DNA of 64,000 bases from contig JAXBDG010000011.1 in NCBI GenBank assembly GCA_036320915.1, positions 394,501 through 458,500 of the forward strand, read 5' to 3'. This DNA is from Linnemannia elongata (lineage: Eukaryota; Mortierellomycota; Mortierellomycetes; Mortierellales; Mortierellaceae). Made by a program: the position numbers and the translations under genes. The notes below the pieces were generated by a model. The model was not told the DNA's origin. It made no database searches and worked only from the letters and a program-made list of their open reading frames with translations. Below, piece after piece: positions 1 to 12,116 of the stretch; position 1 is the first letter of the stretch; every line of letters begins with the position of its first letter.

Positions 1-135
1 TCCCTTCTCTTCCTTCCATCTTCTCCGTCGTCGAGTTTGCATGTTTTTTACTCGTTGGGCAAATCCATCTGACGCCACCAATTCTCAGGCGCACACGCGA
101 TAAATCGCGAGCCCTATGGGCTTCACTAAAGCGTA

Positions 136-171
136 CAGCGCCGTTGCAAAAAGAATTTGCCTATTATTTTC
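136..171 (+). repeat. Orphan Tc1/mariner-type terminal inverted repeat (degenerate)
   Basis: The first 23 bases after a TA dinucleotide (134-135) match the terminal repeat of the intact Tc1-type element at 34.0-35.2 kb at 20 positions. Both begin CAGCGC and share the AAAAAGAAT core; similarity then fades. The repeat points rightward, so the missing transposon body should lie to the right, but gypsy pol sequence begins within about 35 bp. It is therefore a solo, truncated end. A chance match is unlikely given the length and the preceding TA. Confidence 0.6.
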
Positions 172-204
172 CAAAAAAAAAATTGCTCGTATTTTTACTC
201 GCTT

Positions 205-2160
205 GAAGGTCAAGTGCATTGACTGAAAGAGGTGGGGAGGGTGGTTCGCGGTGGTCCGGACGCCGGGAGAGGGCATCGGGAACGATATTCTCGGCCCCAC
301 GTTTGTACTTGAAGTCGAAGTCGTATTCTTGGAGAAGTTCCATCCACCGCGCTTGTCTTCGGGTAAGCTTGGCCTGGGTGGGAAAGTGGCGAAGTGTGTG
401 CATGGTCGGTGTATACGATAAAGTGGGAGCCGTCAAGGTAATACCGCCAAGTCTTGAGTGCGTGGACCACAGCGAGGAGCTCTTGCTCATGGGTTGGGTA
501 ATTCCGTTCCGCAGAGTTCATCTTACGCGAGGTGAAGGCCACGGGTCGTGCAACCCCATCGGCGTCTATCTGAAAAAGGACCGCGCCAACAGCATAGCCC
601 GATGCATCGGACTCGACGATGGAGGGGAGGTCTGGGTCGGAGATACGTAATACTGGGGCAGAGCTGATGGCGTCCTTGAGTGCGCTAAAAGCGGACTCGG
701 TGTCCTCATCCCAGACAAACTGACGACCTTCACCTAGTAGAGATGTGAGAGGAAGTGCAATGTCAGTAAAGTTGCGGATATACTGCTGGTAGAACTGAGC
801 CAAACCAATGAACTGCTGAACGTCCTTTTGTTTTGCTGGGCGAGGCCACTCGCGAATGGCGCGAACAAGACCGGCGTTGGTACGTATACCATCCTTGGAG
901 ATAACATTACCGAGAAACTTGGTCCGTTCTTGCATAAAGAAGCACTTGCTCAACTTTGCATAGAGACCGTGCTGGCGGAGGAGGGCAAGGACACTACGGA
1001 TATGCCGAAGGTGCTCGGCCTTAGTCTTTGAGTATATAAGGATATCGTCAAGGTAGACGACCACCCATTTATCAAGAACCGGGTCGAGGACCTTGAGCAT
1101 TATGTTGGAGAATGATGCCGGCGAGTTCGTAAGACCAAATGGGACGACGTTGAATTCAAAATGCCCATACCGACACTGAAAAGCGGTCTTGTGAGTGTGG
1201 GGCTCATAGATGCACTGTTGGTGGTAACCCGAGATCAGATCCAACTTGATAAAATACTTTGCACCTCGAAAGCGGTCGATCAGCTCATCAATTCTGGGTA
1301 GAGGGTGGCGGTTCTTCCTTGTGATGCGGTTGAGACCACGATAGTCAATACACATTCGCAGAGAACCGTCGGCCTTCTTGACAAAGAGCACAGGGGCGCC
1401 ATATGGGGACGTGCTGGGCTTGATGAGTTTTTTGGAGAGTAACTCATCAGGTTGTTTCTTCAGCTCGTCCAACTCTGCAATGGACAAACGAATGACGGGT
1501 TTAAAAGGGGTATCAGCGCTTGGGTCCGTTTCGATGCGCATGGCATCTCCATGGTCCGGAGGTAGACCAGAAGGAAGAGAGGTAGGGAAAACGTCGGGGA
1601 ACTCGTCGTGGACAATGGAGTGAATGTCGGGGGGAAGAGGGGGAAGGGGTCGTGGTGTGATGGAGGGTTGTTGGTCATTAGAGGTGGGTTGGTCACTGTC
1701 GTTGCTGTTGTTGTTGTCGTTGTTGTTGTTGCTGTTTTTGTCTTTGTTTTTGTCTTCGTTGTTGGAGCGAATGAGAGCAAGGTATATTTCACTGCCGGGG
1801 GTTGTTGCCTCCGTGTAGAAGTGGATGTGTGAAAGGAGAAGGCCGCGAGTTCGGGTGCTGATGGAGGATGACTGAAAGCCGGTGCAGTCCCAGTCTACGT
1901 CGATGCCGTTGTGGTGGATGCGAAGGTTGTTGGTTCTCCAGTTGATGAGGGGATTGGTTTGTGTCAGCCAGGGTTTGCCGAGAAGAAGGTCGTAGTTCTT
2001 GAGAGGGTAGACGAGGGGATCAAGGGTGGTGGAGTATTGTTGTCGTGTGAAGGTGATGTGGGCAGTATGGGCAGAGAAGGAGCGAGAGCCGTCTGGGAGG
2101 ACGATGGGGATGGGAGAAGAAGAGTGAAGGAGGATTTGGTGTTGCTGTTACACTTATCGA
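205..2160 (-). pseudogene. Ty3/gypsy pol relic (protease end, RT, RNase H), frameshifted
   Basis: Minus-strand frame running from a retropepsin tail (LLLGKPWL near 2000) through an Asn-rich linker, reverse transcriptase and RNase H. RT motifs are well kept: FVKKADGSLRMCIDYRGLN, KLDLISGYHQ, PFGLTNSPASF and the catalytic VVYLDDILIYSK. RNase H retains VESDASGYAVGAVLFQ and ends in YTDH near position 405. There a frameshift moves the reading to another frame, which continues with TLRHFPTQAKLTRRQARWM and the usual PDALSRRPD end of RNase H. Sequence similarity stops near 205 beside the orphan transposon end, so integrase is missing. No LTR is visible. It is a dead gypsy copy, distinct from the complete chromovirus at 37-45 kb (YLDD rather than FIDD). 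Confidence 0.85.
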
Positions 2161-2342
2161 AAAAGGTTTGTTCCAGATAGTCGATGGAGATCGCTGTATT
2201 AGGATTGTGTGTCTTTTTAATAGCTCTCTGTAGCGCTCCTTGACATGCATCATCCTGGATACAGCTGTGTAGATGTGGTCGTCCTTTTCGAAGGCTCCCT
2301 TGGCAAGTAAAAAAAGAGTAAACGGATAGTGATCAACTCTCT

Positions 2343-2390
2343 TTTTGGTGGCGCTTCTCTTTTGGTGGCGCTTCTCTTTTGGTGGCGTTG
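2343..2390. repeat. Short tandem repeat, about 18-bp unit x 3
   Basis: A unit containing TTGGTGGCGCTTCTCT is repeated almost exactly two and a half to three times. It lies between the upstream end of the gypsy pol relic and a 22-nt A tract at about 2427-2450. No coding role is seen. Confidence 0.7.
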
Positions 2391-2689
2391 TTTAGTCCTT
2401 GAGTTCCTTGAGATCTCAACAAGACTTAAAAAAAAAAAAAAAAAAAAAAGAGACACACGGTGATGTTAGCAAGAGATGATCAAAGAGGAAGTGACGATAA
2501 AAATCCATTTGTCAGAGGCAGGTACCTACCGCGCGCGTATAATACCAGCTCGAACACACCCCGGTTGTCAAATCTGGACGGTCACTGGAAGGTTTGATTG
2601 GCATACAGGTGTTCTTAGAAAGAATAAATATAAGGGAAAATAATCATTAGCCTTACAGGTGTGGAAAAGGACGTGTAGTAGAGATCCCA

Positions 2690-2800
2690 TTTAGGACGGT
2701 GGTTGCCGACGTACTTGTTAGTCATGGGACCAATGGTGCTTTTAAAGCGTTCGCACTTACCATTTGCGCGAGGATGGTATGAAGATGTGAGATGCTGCAA
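2690..2800 (-). pseudogene. Ty3/gypsy integrase fragment
   Basis: A minus-strand stretch reads QHLTSSYHPRANGKCERF followed by KWDLYY. This is the hallmark end of the gypsy integrase core, in which the third catalytic Glu normally follows an N-G sequence; here the Glu is kept in GKCERF. Nothing else of integrase is readable. It lies downstream, in the same orientation, of the RT fragment at 3.25-3.45 kb, which fits one element with a large internal deletion. Confidence 0.6.
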
Positions 2801-3254
2801 TGAAAACGATCGCTTAAGGCAATGGCGGTTGGGGATAATACCGGCGAATGGTTGGCTTCGGTGTCATGGACGACACTGCCAAAGGTGAGGTTGGGGGTAT
2901 TATGGGCTTGCGTGTGAAAGCTTGATGCAGGGAGGGGACTTGTTGGGCAATGAACTGCTAATGCAGGAGGGGGATACATAGTGCTATTGGAGACGAATAG
3001 CAAACAAAGACACGGGCTTGGTGAGTTGCAACGACCTTTGCTACCACTTTGAAGTGCTATGAAGCTCGACTAGCTCTATAGACTTCCTAACGCTACCTGT
3101 TAGGCTCGGTTGACGGGAGGAAATGTGGGACATGGGGAAAAGGGGTCTTTGCAATAAAATACTAAGGGAGCAAAATGTTAGAAACGACTGGTAAATACAG
3201 TAAAACAGGTAGTAATGGCGAGAAACAAAGTAAAAAGATGGAAACATCTAGTGC

Positions 3255-3450
3255 AACAGAAAAAGTAGTGCCTTCACCTAATAGAGCGGTCAACGGTAGT
3301 GCAATTGAAGCGAAGTCAGAAATGTACTGGTGGTAGAATTGTGCTAGGCCAACAAACTGCTGAACATCTTTTTGCTTCTGGGGCCGAGGCCATTCCCGGA
3401 TTGCTCGCACAAGACCGGCGTTTGTATAGATGCCGCCCTTGGATATGACG
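3255..3450 (-). pseudogene. Ty3/gypsy RT fragment (second copy)
   Basis: The minus strand reads RAIREWPRPQKQKDVQQFVG then LAQFYHQYISDFASIALPL. This is the RT-to-RNase H connection and is nearly the same as the matching part of the 0.2-2.2 kb relic (AIREWPRPAKQKDVQQFIGL). The flanking sequence is shifted in frame. It is a second decayed copy of the same gypsy family, lying head to tail with the first. Confidence 0.7.
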
Positions 3451-3460
3451 TGGCAAGTCG

Positions 3461-5858
3461 TTATGACTTAAGGAGCGCTCTGGGTTAGAGCAGATTGTGC
3501 TCAAAAAGAGGTTTGGACACGGCAGTAGAGTTGAAGGGTCTCCGCCATGTATATAAGACTGTTGGGTGCTGAAAAGAGAAAAAAGGGTATGATGATAGAC
3601 CATGCATGTAGGAAAGGAAAGCTGAGAGGAAGGAAAAAAATACTCGCGAGAAGGAAGGAGAGGGGCCATGATCAGTGTCCTCGAGAGTCAACCAGTGCCC
3701 CCCCCCCCCCCCTCCTCTGGTGGAAGTAGTAGTAAGAGAGTGTGAGAAGAAAAATAAGTGGGTACGAATGGGGGGAAATGAGGAGGAAAGAAAGGAAAAA
3801 GTGAAATCAAGGGGAGAGCAACTATTTCTATGCATGTCTGCCTATCAATTGCGTTCTGTCAGGTGAGAGTGAGTTGATGCTTCCAGGTGTAGACAGGTTC
3901 AGTATATCGTCCCCTGTTGCCCACATACCACCGGGATTGCTTTCCTCGCCCCCCCTTTTTACGGTTCACGTTCACGTTCTACATTGCTCTGCTTCATTCA
4001 CGTCTTGCACAGGTAGCATCGCACATATGACTTTTCTTTTCTTCCTTCTCTGTTGGTCCACTGTATTCGACCGTAACAACCCTTGTGTTTGTGTGTGATC
4101 AATCCACCTCTTCTTTTCTCTCATCCATTCCAGAATTCTTATCTCCCTCTTGCCCCTTTATTCCATCTTTTTTTACAGCTCAAATCAGACACAAAAATGT
4201 ACAAAAGCAATGGTGCTATGGACTGAGTTTTCAAAAGCGATTATTATTTGTTTCGGCAATAGTGATAAACATCAAGAATTTGCTGAGGTTAGGTGCTGCA
4301 ATTAGGCAGAAATCCGTTGGCGAACCGAGAAATTAGCTGTGGCTTGACAGGACCACTAAAGGGGTTCTGTCTTCGAAAAATCACCCGTCTCCATTTTCCG
4401 CTGTGCTTTTCAGACCGTGATAGTGAGGCAGGACGAACCTGACCTATCACTCCTCAAGGGAGATATCGGCAGCGATGTCGTCTTTATTCCCGTCTCTGCA
4501 GCTACCATTCTGGGTTTACGGCACCGAAAACGCTGCACCAGGCAAGAGACTCGACGGGAACGACATAACGCATTAACGAGCGCGATACTTGGACAGATTC
4601 AACACTCTTTCGAGCAAACGGAGTTCGATATCCAGCTATCTGAGGAAGCTCATTAGATGTCCACTCGAAAGTCGTCTCGTGGATCTGGTCGAGCGCGCAC
4701 TTGTGCGGTGATTGGAAAAATGTAGGAACATCGGTGATAGAGGTGGGTGTAGCTAAAGACCCCCTTCGCGTGAAAAAAAAAAAATGGAAAGGAGGTTGAG
4801 GGTCGGGAAAATAATGACAAGCACGACTGATATATTCAAAGTGATATGGATAATGTATAGCAAGAAGAATAAAACCAGAAAGAAAAAAAATGAGGGGGAT
4901 TCGCAGCACCCAACACACACACTTGCGATGAGTTGAAAAACAAAAGATAGAACGTGGATAGTAATGAAGAAAAAGAACAAAGTGGAGGGCGATGCAAAAT
5001 CTGCACAGGTTGTAGGGATCGGTTTAGGTATGCTACTAACAACGACGACAAGGGATAAAGGGGATTGAGCTGGTAGAGGGAATAGGAGTGGTGAGTGCTG
5101 TGCACTGACGAGAAAGAAGAGTAACAAAAAAAGATACAAATGCGTCGTTTTGTTACTGTTGAGCCGATCGAGCAATCGGGTCATACTCTATATTTTGTAA
5201 ATCAAAAACCGCAGAGTATTTTTCCACCTCCTTATTAGCTCAGGCCAGAATCCGCCAACGGGCGAAAGGTGAAGGGTTTTTTTTGTAATGTTTCCACATC
5301 GGCGGCACTAAACCACACGCGGTAAAACATTGTCCATTCATTTGCAACAGGCGAATAAGCTGAAAGTCGAAAACTTCTCTCGCGTGAATAATGACATGAA
5401 AAGATTAGAATACCACACAGGTACAAACAGATAATTTGAGAAAAAGACCTCGGATGCCAACATGCCCCCTTAATTACCACACGTCTGTTGATTGTTTGAC
5501 GCGAAAACGATTTCGCGTACCTCTTTTCATGAGTGTTCGATTTTATCAAACATTGGTGAGACTGATTGAGTACACTCTCTCTGAAATAATTCCTCAGCCA
5601 CCTTCTTCCACATGTCGTTTTGCCGCCTTTGAACTTTGAAGGCCATTTTTTTCCGCGCGTCAGGGAAGGATGAGCGTAAAACTTCGCCCATTATTACTAC
5701 TTTGCGCACCTCTTGCCCCTCTCCTTTGTCCTCTTCACCTCCCCAACATCACTCCCCCGCTAGCTTGAGCCAGGAATCGACATCTCGCAACAAGTCGCAT
5801 CTCCCACAACCAAGCGATGTCACAGGAAGCATATCCTCGCATTCAACTTCTCCAAGCA
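3461..5858. other. Non-coding stretch without a recognisable gene
   Basis: Contains a C13 tract near 3700, long pyrimidine- and purine-rich blocks and no open frame with a recognisable domain. A plus-strand frame at 4417-4656 looks mildly protein-like but has no ATG and no known motif, so it is not annotated as a gene. Confidence 0.5.
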
Positions 5859-5859
5859 G

Positions 5860-6860
5860 CCCGAGCAGTCTGCAAGAACAACCTCACTCTTACAACTAGC
5901 ACCAGTGGTACACATTGTCATACACGTTGACCCTTCATTGGGCAAAAAACTATCATACTCTGGGACGCTGCACTGCAGGCATCCAAGGACGACCTACATG
6001 TCAGGCGCAGGGCCATTATCATCCCTTTCTCAAGGGTTCTAGCAGCAAAAGTAGGTACTCAAGTAATTAATTACCAGGAAAAAATCACTCCTGGGTATAG
6101 TAACGGCGGCGTTATAACATCTCGCTTTGAATTCAATTGACAAGATAGTCTCGACCCTCCTCGCTTCGCATTCATCCATGGAGTCATCCTGGACATCGTC
6201 GTTGACAACCCATTGGTCGAAGATTCTTCATCAGCGCAAACAATAATATCAGAGACGACTCAAGAACCACCTCGACAGGAAAACATTGTTGCCAGTTTGA
6301 AAGTCAGGCGAAATACTGAGTAGAGAGGAGTTGAGGCGGCACTTGGAAAATCTGTACAAATACTGTATCGACAAACCCTACACCGCAAACAGTCGGAAGG
6401 AGCCCAGCGGGTGGCGAAGTTGAAGCGGCAAGACAAAACTACACCCATATCGACAGGTCTAATACCGCCGCTCGCAGACTTCAGCTCTTCCCAGCGATCA
6501 CAGCACTAACGACCCACCAAACGATCAGCAGTCAATCGACACTAGTCGACTGCAAGGACCTCAACTCCATCTAGAGACCATTCCACAATCTACCTCGGGA
6601 CTCAGAATTCAAGACACTGTTGGTCCAAGCCGCGGTGGGAAAAGCAGATGAAGCGGACATAGACGACTCTCAAGCCCCTGTAGATTTGTCTTCTGAGACT
6701 ATTGAGCAAAATGACGAGGAGGATGAGGACTCTGCAAAAATGGAACAACTCTTCGAGCTTTCCGAACAAGGAAATGCAGAGGCTCGGTGAGATGTCGGAC
6801 GTTGTTACAAGGATGGTCGGCGGGTTCCAGTGGATCTCTCTATAAGCTCTTCGACTCTCA
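5860..6860 (+). pseudogene. Broken Sel1-repeat protein gene, relative of the 48-50 kb gene
   Basis: Three blocks match the Sel1-repeat gene at 48.1-50.3 kb in the same order. At 5899-6050 APVVHIVIHVDPS is followed, one frame away, by KTIILWDAALQASKD and IIIPF (live gene: APVAHIVINTDP, KKIILWEDILQAFKD, KILPF). From about 6147, after a TGACAAGATAG acceptor-like site, LDPPRF...ILDIVVDNP matches LEPLRF...IIDIVVDGQ, including the intron position. At about 6755-6850 ELSEQGNAEAR, a TGA stop, then DVGRCYKDGRRVPVD is a Sel1 repeat. A frameshift in block one, a stop at 6317-6319 and another inside the repeat make it a pseudogene. The shared intron position argues for gene or segment duplication rather than retroposition. 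Confidence 0.7.
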
Positions 6861-7964
6861 TATGAACTAGGTTGCCTTTACTAAGCCTACGAAAATCATA
6901 AAGTCTTTTTTTTTTTAGTTGTCTTTCACTTGGGCGGGATAGATGACCCTGAGGCTGAGAGATGCAAGATCTCTTAAGGGCGATGTCGATAGGGAGTGGA
7001 TCTCCGCCCAGACACATTCAGTCTAGTTAGGATGTGGAAAAATGAAATAAAAGATAAAAGTGAGAGAGCGGATGGGGGATGTAATCTCTTCTTTTCTCAC
7101 ACCATCACCATCAACTCACAATTCACTCCTTGCCTTCTCGTTTCCTTTTGTTCATTGCGCATACTCCCTCGCCTTTGTTTCACACATACCTTTTCCAAAC
7201 AAGAAAAGGACCTCATTTGCTATAACAAACCTCGCCACCAAAAACAACATCAACAAAGGGTCAACCACAAACAAACGCTCTCTTTCCTCTCTGACCCCCC
7301 CAGCCCGACCTTTTCCTCGTCTCTTTGTTTCGAGCACATACCCATCGGATCCTCCACTCGGGTATTCAGGCACACACTACTCCTTTTTATCCACACAGAA
7401 AAACAAATAACCAGCCAATCATTCACCTATGGAAACACAATTGAGTGAGTAGCAACACCTTGCACCCTATTCCCCCCCTAAGCCCTTTCCCTTCTTTCTA
7501 TCTTCCACTCTCGTCACTTCTCCTCTTTTCACTTTCTTGGCTCTTGTAGTTGTGGATTATTAGACCAAATGAAGAGGCAGTGCTCAGTTGAAAGAAAAAA
7601 GTACCCGCTGTTGTGTACAAATGAACAATATCTGCCCCGCTTGCTCTCGCACGCACAACCCTCCCCAACAACAATGACTATACTCTGCACCACTCAGCGA
7701 CAACAACAGCAAACAACAGGAATAAGGAGCAGAAGCAGGAGCAGGAACAGAGCAGACGACAACAGCGACAAACAACCATAACCACAATAACACATTACTG
7801 CCTCAGCCTTACTCGCCCACTTCCTGCATACATTTTTTGCCACCTCTTCTTCGTCTCTCATTCACTTTCCTCTCTTTCTTACCATCGCATCATTCCGACC
7901 CTGCTTCCCTTCTCAACCTCCCTGCACTTCCTCCCCCTTTTTCCTTTAATTCGATACAATAATA
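6861..7964. other. Upstream region of the septin gene
   Basis: About 1.1 kb of C/T-rich leader-like sequence with many TTTC, CTTC and CAAC runs and no conserved coding frame. This composition is typical of long fungal 5' untranslated regions. No clear TATA box or palindromic operator was seen. Confidence 0.5.
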
Positions 7965-9403
7965 ATGACTCGCCATACTAACGGACACCACCACTCTCCT
8001 TCGTCTTCTGCTCACTACTCCAACGGCGACCACTCCTCAGTGAACCCCTTTGCCGGACAAAACATCGGCTACCTCCGCCTGGCTGTGGTCGGAGACAGTG
8101 GCGTCGGTAAGACCTCCTTCGCCCGCCAGTTCACAGAGACTTTGCCTGAGGTCCTCTCCCATGACTGGGAACCCCTCTCGTCAACTCATTCGGAAGATGA
8201 CGACTATAAACGGACCGACACCCTCATCGAAAAGTTCTCATCCACGATGATGGAGATTCCCTGGGACAACATGGATGCAGACGACGAAGTCCCTGCTCGC
8301 AACCTTGTCTTTGTTGGTACGTCTTTTTGTGATGCTCTTGTTTGTCTTAGGTGGAGAGGAAGAAGTACTCTCTACTACGCCAGCTTAAGTACATGTTTCT
8401 TTGGTACATAGCCCAACTCTGGCGAGTGTCTTCTTCAGGGCATAGCCGCCCATTCATGGGAACTTTCGATTGCTAACATCTATCGTTTCAATTGACCGTG
8501 GTTATCGTTCTGATAGATACCCCTGGATACGGAAGTGTTGTGGATGCTCAGCTCAACTTTGACATGTTTATGTCTTACATCGGCCAAACTTTCGAGGAAA
8601 AGAACAAGCGCATCTCGCCCTTCACAGAAGTCTCCAACAATGAACTCATGCGTTCCCTTGTCACCGGTATGTTTGCAGCTTCACCTTGTTTTTTTCATGT
8701 TTATGTTCGTATTCTTGATCATGATTTCTACTTTCTGTTCGTTGCACTTCTACTTTACAGATTGCTCGAACATTCCCTTGGATGACAGTTGTTATGCAAT
8801 GCAAGGAATGAAAAACAACAAACTCACGCCGCATTTTTTTTCTACTTAGGTGTGGGGGCGCACAAGTTTATTGATGTGGTGTTCTACTTGATTGTGCACC
8901 GGTTGAAGCCCATTGACGTGGAATACATGCGATTGATCTCGGAAAAAGCGAACGTGGTGCCAGTGATTTGCAAGGTCGACACACAGTCGGAGCAAGAAGT
9001 CCGGGACCTCAAGGTCCAGGTCCTCAGGACTCTCAAGGAACAAGGAGTGTCGATTTACACCTTCAGAATCGACTATGACCGTTTGATTCACATGGCTGAG
9101 AACGGACAGGTCGGGGGTCCCCCATTTGCAGTCTCCAACACGTCAGTCAAGCCTGCCTCTGATGATGCCAACGATCATATTGCGTTTACGCCAGCAACAA
9201 ACGAGTTGCCATTGCTCAGGAAGTTGGTTCTGGAGACCCAGATCACCAACATTCGCCAGTTCACTGTCAAGAAGTTTATCAACTGGCGTGGAAAGCACCT
9301 TGGTCAGCAGCAGCAACAGCACCAACAACACCAGCAGCAGCAGCCACTACAGCAGCAGCAGGCTTACTACCAGCAGCATCAATACCAGCAGACCGCCCGT
9401 TAA
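7965..9403 (+). CDS. Septin-type GTPase, Gln-rich C-terminus
   Basis: Spliced model: 7965-8316, 8517-8666, 8850-9403; 351 residues. Introns are GT-AG, the first with a TGCTAAC branch site. The protein has a septin G domain: P-loop GDSGVGKTS (about 43-51), switch II DTPGYG (118-123, rebuilt exactly across intron 1), then FIDVVFYLIVHRLKPID and a G4-position CKVD (208-211) where septins usually have AKAD. Septins bind GTP, assemble into filaments and scaffold the septum and cell cortex. Two oddities are an acidic insert between P-loop and switch II, and a C-terminus rich in Gln (about 318-351) in place of the usual long coiled coil. It is therefore a divergent septin or septin-like GTPase. AATAAA lies at 9563-9568. 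The start is the first ATG in a C/T-rich leader (AATAATG). Confidence 0.87.
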
Positions 9404-9562
9404 GCAAAGCACTTGATGGATCTCTACCTTCATTTTTGTTATTGACAACAACTCTCACATCCTGCAACCCTTTTTTTATGCCCTTCTCTCCTTCTACAAG
9501 CACGCATACATGGAACAAAGCCGCGACATCTCTCTGAGATGTAGACGTGACCATCTAAACCT

Positions 9563-9568
9563 AATAAA
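9563..9568 (+). terminator. Poly(A) signal of the septin gene
   Basis: AATAAA about 160 nt past the septin stop codon, in an AT-rich stretch. Confidence 0.55.
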
Positions 9569-10009
9569 CTGAACCTATTTATTACTATTTCTTTATTTTT
9601 GGTTGGCCGTTCTTGACTTCTTAGCAGGACCAACAGGATCCTATTTTCTCCTTCATCATTATGAGTACACTGGAACCATTGGTTAAACTAGGTCGACTGC
9701 GGCCACTAGATAGAAAAAGCGAGCATGTGTGTATGTGGGAAATGGTCATGTGACGTAGGTTCACAGAAAAGGGTCATGATGACTGAAGTCTATCTTGAGT
9801 GTGGAATCTTGCACCAAATAAAAAGGGGACTCGTCTGCCTTTTTTTTTTTAACACAATTTTGATACCCTTTCCCTCACTACATCCACAGCGACCAAAAAA
9901 CCAACTCCGACTGTCCCTGTTGTTTTTATTTCTCCCCTCCTACTGAAAGCATCTCTTCTTTTACTTTTCTTAATCAACCTCACCACCACCAACTTTTTCA
10001 AGAACAACA

Positions 10010-12077
10010 ATGTCCGAGCAGCTGGTCGCCCTCTTCCAGAACATCGGCCTCGCCGAGCAGAAGGCCAAGGAAACTGCCAAAAACAAGAACCTCGCCCCAA
10101 CTCTCGAAAAAGCCATCCACTCTGCAGGCTACGACTCAAAGCCTGCTGAAAAGTCTACCGGCGCTCTCGTCTACGCCCTCGCCTCTACCATCACCCCCAC
10201 CGCCCTTCCCCATCTCGACTACCTCGCCAAGGCTATCCGCGACTCGTACGTCTTTCTTTTCTGCTTCTTGTTGTTGTTGTGCAAGGGTGATTACGTGTTT
10301 TGGCAAGGTCATTGAGAAGTGGAGTTAGATCTGGAGCAGGAAATGACGACGGACTGGGAGGGACGCGATCTGGCTTGCATTGATCAGTTTTTTCTTTTGA
10401 CTAGTGTCCAAAAGTAGACTAGCAGCAGAATATCTCACACTTCTTGCATGCTTACTTCTTGTTGTTGTCTTTTTCTTTTTTTGAATAGTCGTCTCACAAC
10501 CTCTGACCAGGTCTCCGGTAAGGACACGCATTTTCTTCTCTTTTATATCACGCTTGCTCTCTCCCCACGCCTTTTTTTGTTCTGTCCTCCTGGGAGAGTT
10601 CTATCTATCCTCGTGTTTAGTAACAATAGAAAAATAATAGAAGAATGGGACTTCTGGGACTGATTCCCTTACTTTTGTCTTTATCCATGAATAGCTGCTA
10701 TCAAGTTTGTCCAGGACAAGAAGGAGATTGACGAGGCCAAGTTCAACGAGGAGTGCGGTGTCGGTATGTTCATCAAGTCCAACGGCTTCTTCAACCCTAG
10801 TGATTCTCGCCTGTCAACACCACCACGCCACTCTCTTTCCCCTTTCCTTTTCTTCCTCGTCCACATCTTTACATACCCCCTTTTTTGCCTTCCTCGGACG
10901 CGTCATGCAAACGCGTTTTGTCAATATCAGTTGTTGACTGACCCTATCCTTATCTGCCGTTATCACATATAGGTGTTGTTGTGACCAAGGAGGAGGTCAA
11001 CAGCGCTGTCGACGCATACACAGAGACCGTCAAGGACAGATTGGTCAAGGACCGTTACAAGTTCTTTGGTCTCTTCTTTGCCGGTGCCAAGAACATCCCC
11101 AGCTTGAAGTGGGCTAACGGTGGAGACATCAAGGAGGCTGTTGATGCCAAGATGCTCGCCGTCCTTGGACCCAAGGATGAGCGCGATGTTGTCGTCAAGA
11201 AGGTACTTTATTCTATGGATTATCATGCAAGCAGGATCACATGCAGAATGAAAAGAAGGACGAGAAGGAGAATTAGATGCAGGATAAAAGGCAAGATGGG
11301 AGGCAGGAACAGAGGCGACAGGAAGATATTCACTTGATGCAAAACATTGACAGGGAGAAAAACAGGAAAAATCCATAGTGGCGTCAACATGTATCTTAAC
11401 AGCAGCAGCAACGGAATATGCAACAAAATTAGTCTGAACAAAAACAGTGAAATCAGTAGCGGCCTCAGTATCATCATACTAACCACAGCCACGGAACAAG
11501 CTGCAACAACAGTAGCAATTACAGGACTCCCTACCAGAAAAACTAACATCTATGTTCTCTATTTTAAAATGGACGTATGTAGAAGAAGGAGGCTAAGGTC
11601 GAGGCAAAGGAGGAGAAGAAGGTCGAAACATCGGCTACCGAGGTCAAGGTCGCAGATATGTTCTTTGAGGGAGAGCTCTCAAAGTTGCACGTCCCCGGAG
11701 GCAACCCCCAGATCAAGCCCGAATTGATGGTGGAGCACTTGAAGGCAACCGGCGGCAAATATGTCACCCGTTTCCCCCCAGAGCCCAACGGTTTCTTGCA
11801 CATTGGACACGCCAAGGCCATTAACATCAACTTTGGACTCGCCAGGGCTCACAACGGTATCTGCAACCTCCGCTACGACGACACCAACCCCGAGGCTGAG
11901 GAGGAGAGATACTTCACCTCCATTCTCGAGATTGTTAAGTGGCTCGGATTCACCCCTAGTGCGGTCACTTACTCCTCCACCCACTTTCAGCGCCTCTACG
12001 AGCTCGCCATCGAGTTGATCAAGAAGGATAAGGCCTACATCTGCCACGTAAGTTCAATTTTTTTTGGCTTTTACACC

Positions 12078-12116
<39 letters not shown>

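Noticed and set aside
2328..2340. Shared 13-mer AGTGATCAACTCT at 2328 and 20221
   Set aside because: No similarity beyond 13 bases and no common flanking structure; treated as chance in AT-rich DNA.
4417..4656. Protein-like plus frame DEPDLSLLKGDIGSDVVFIP
   Set aside because: No ATG, no recognised domain and no supporting upstream exon. It may be a relic but cannot be supported.
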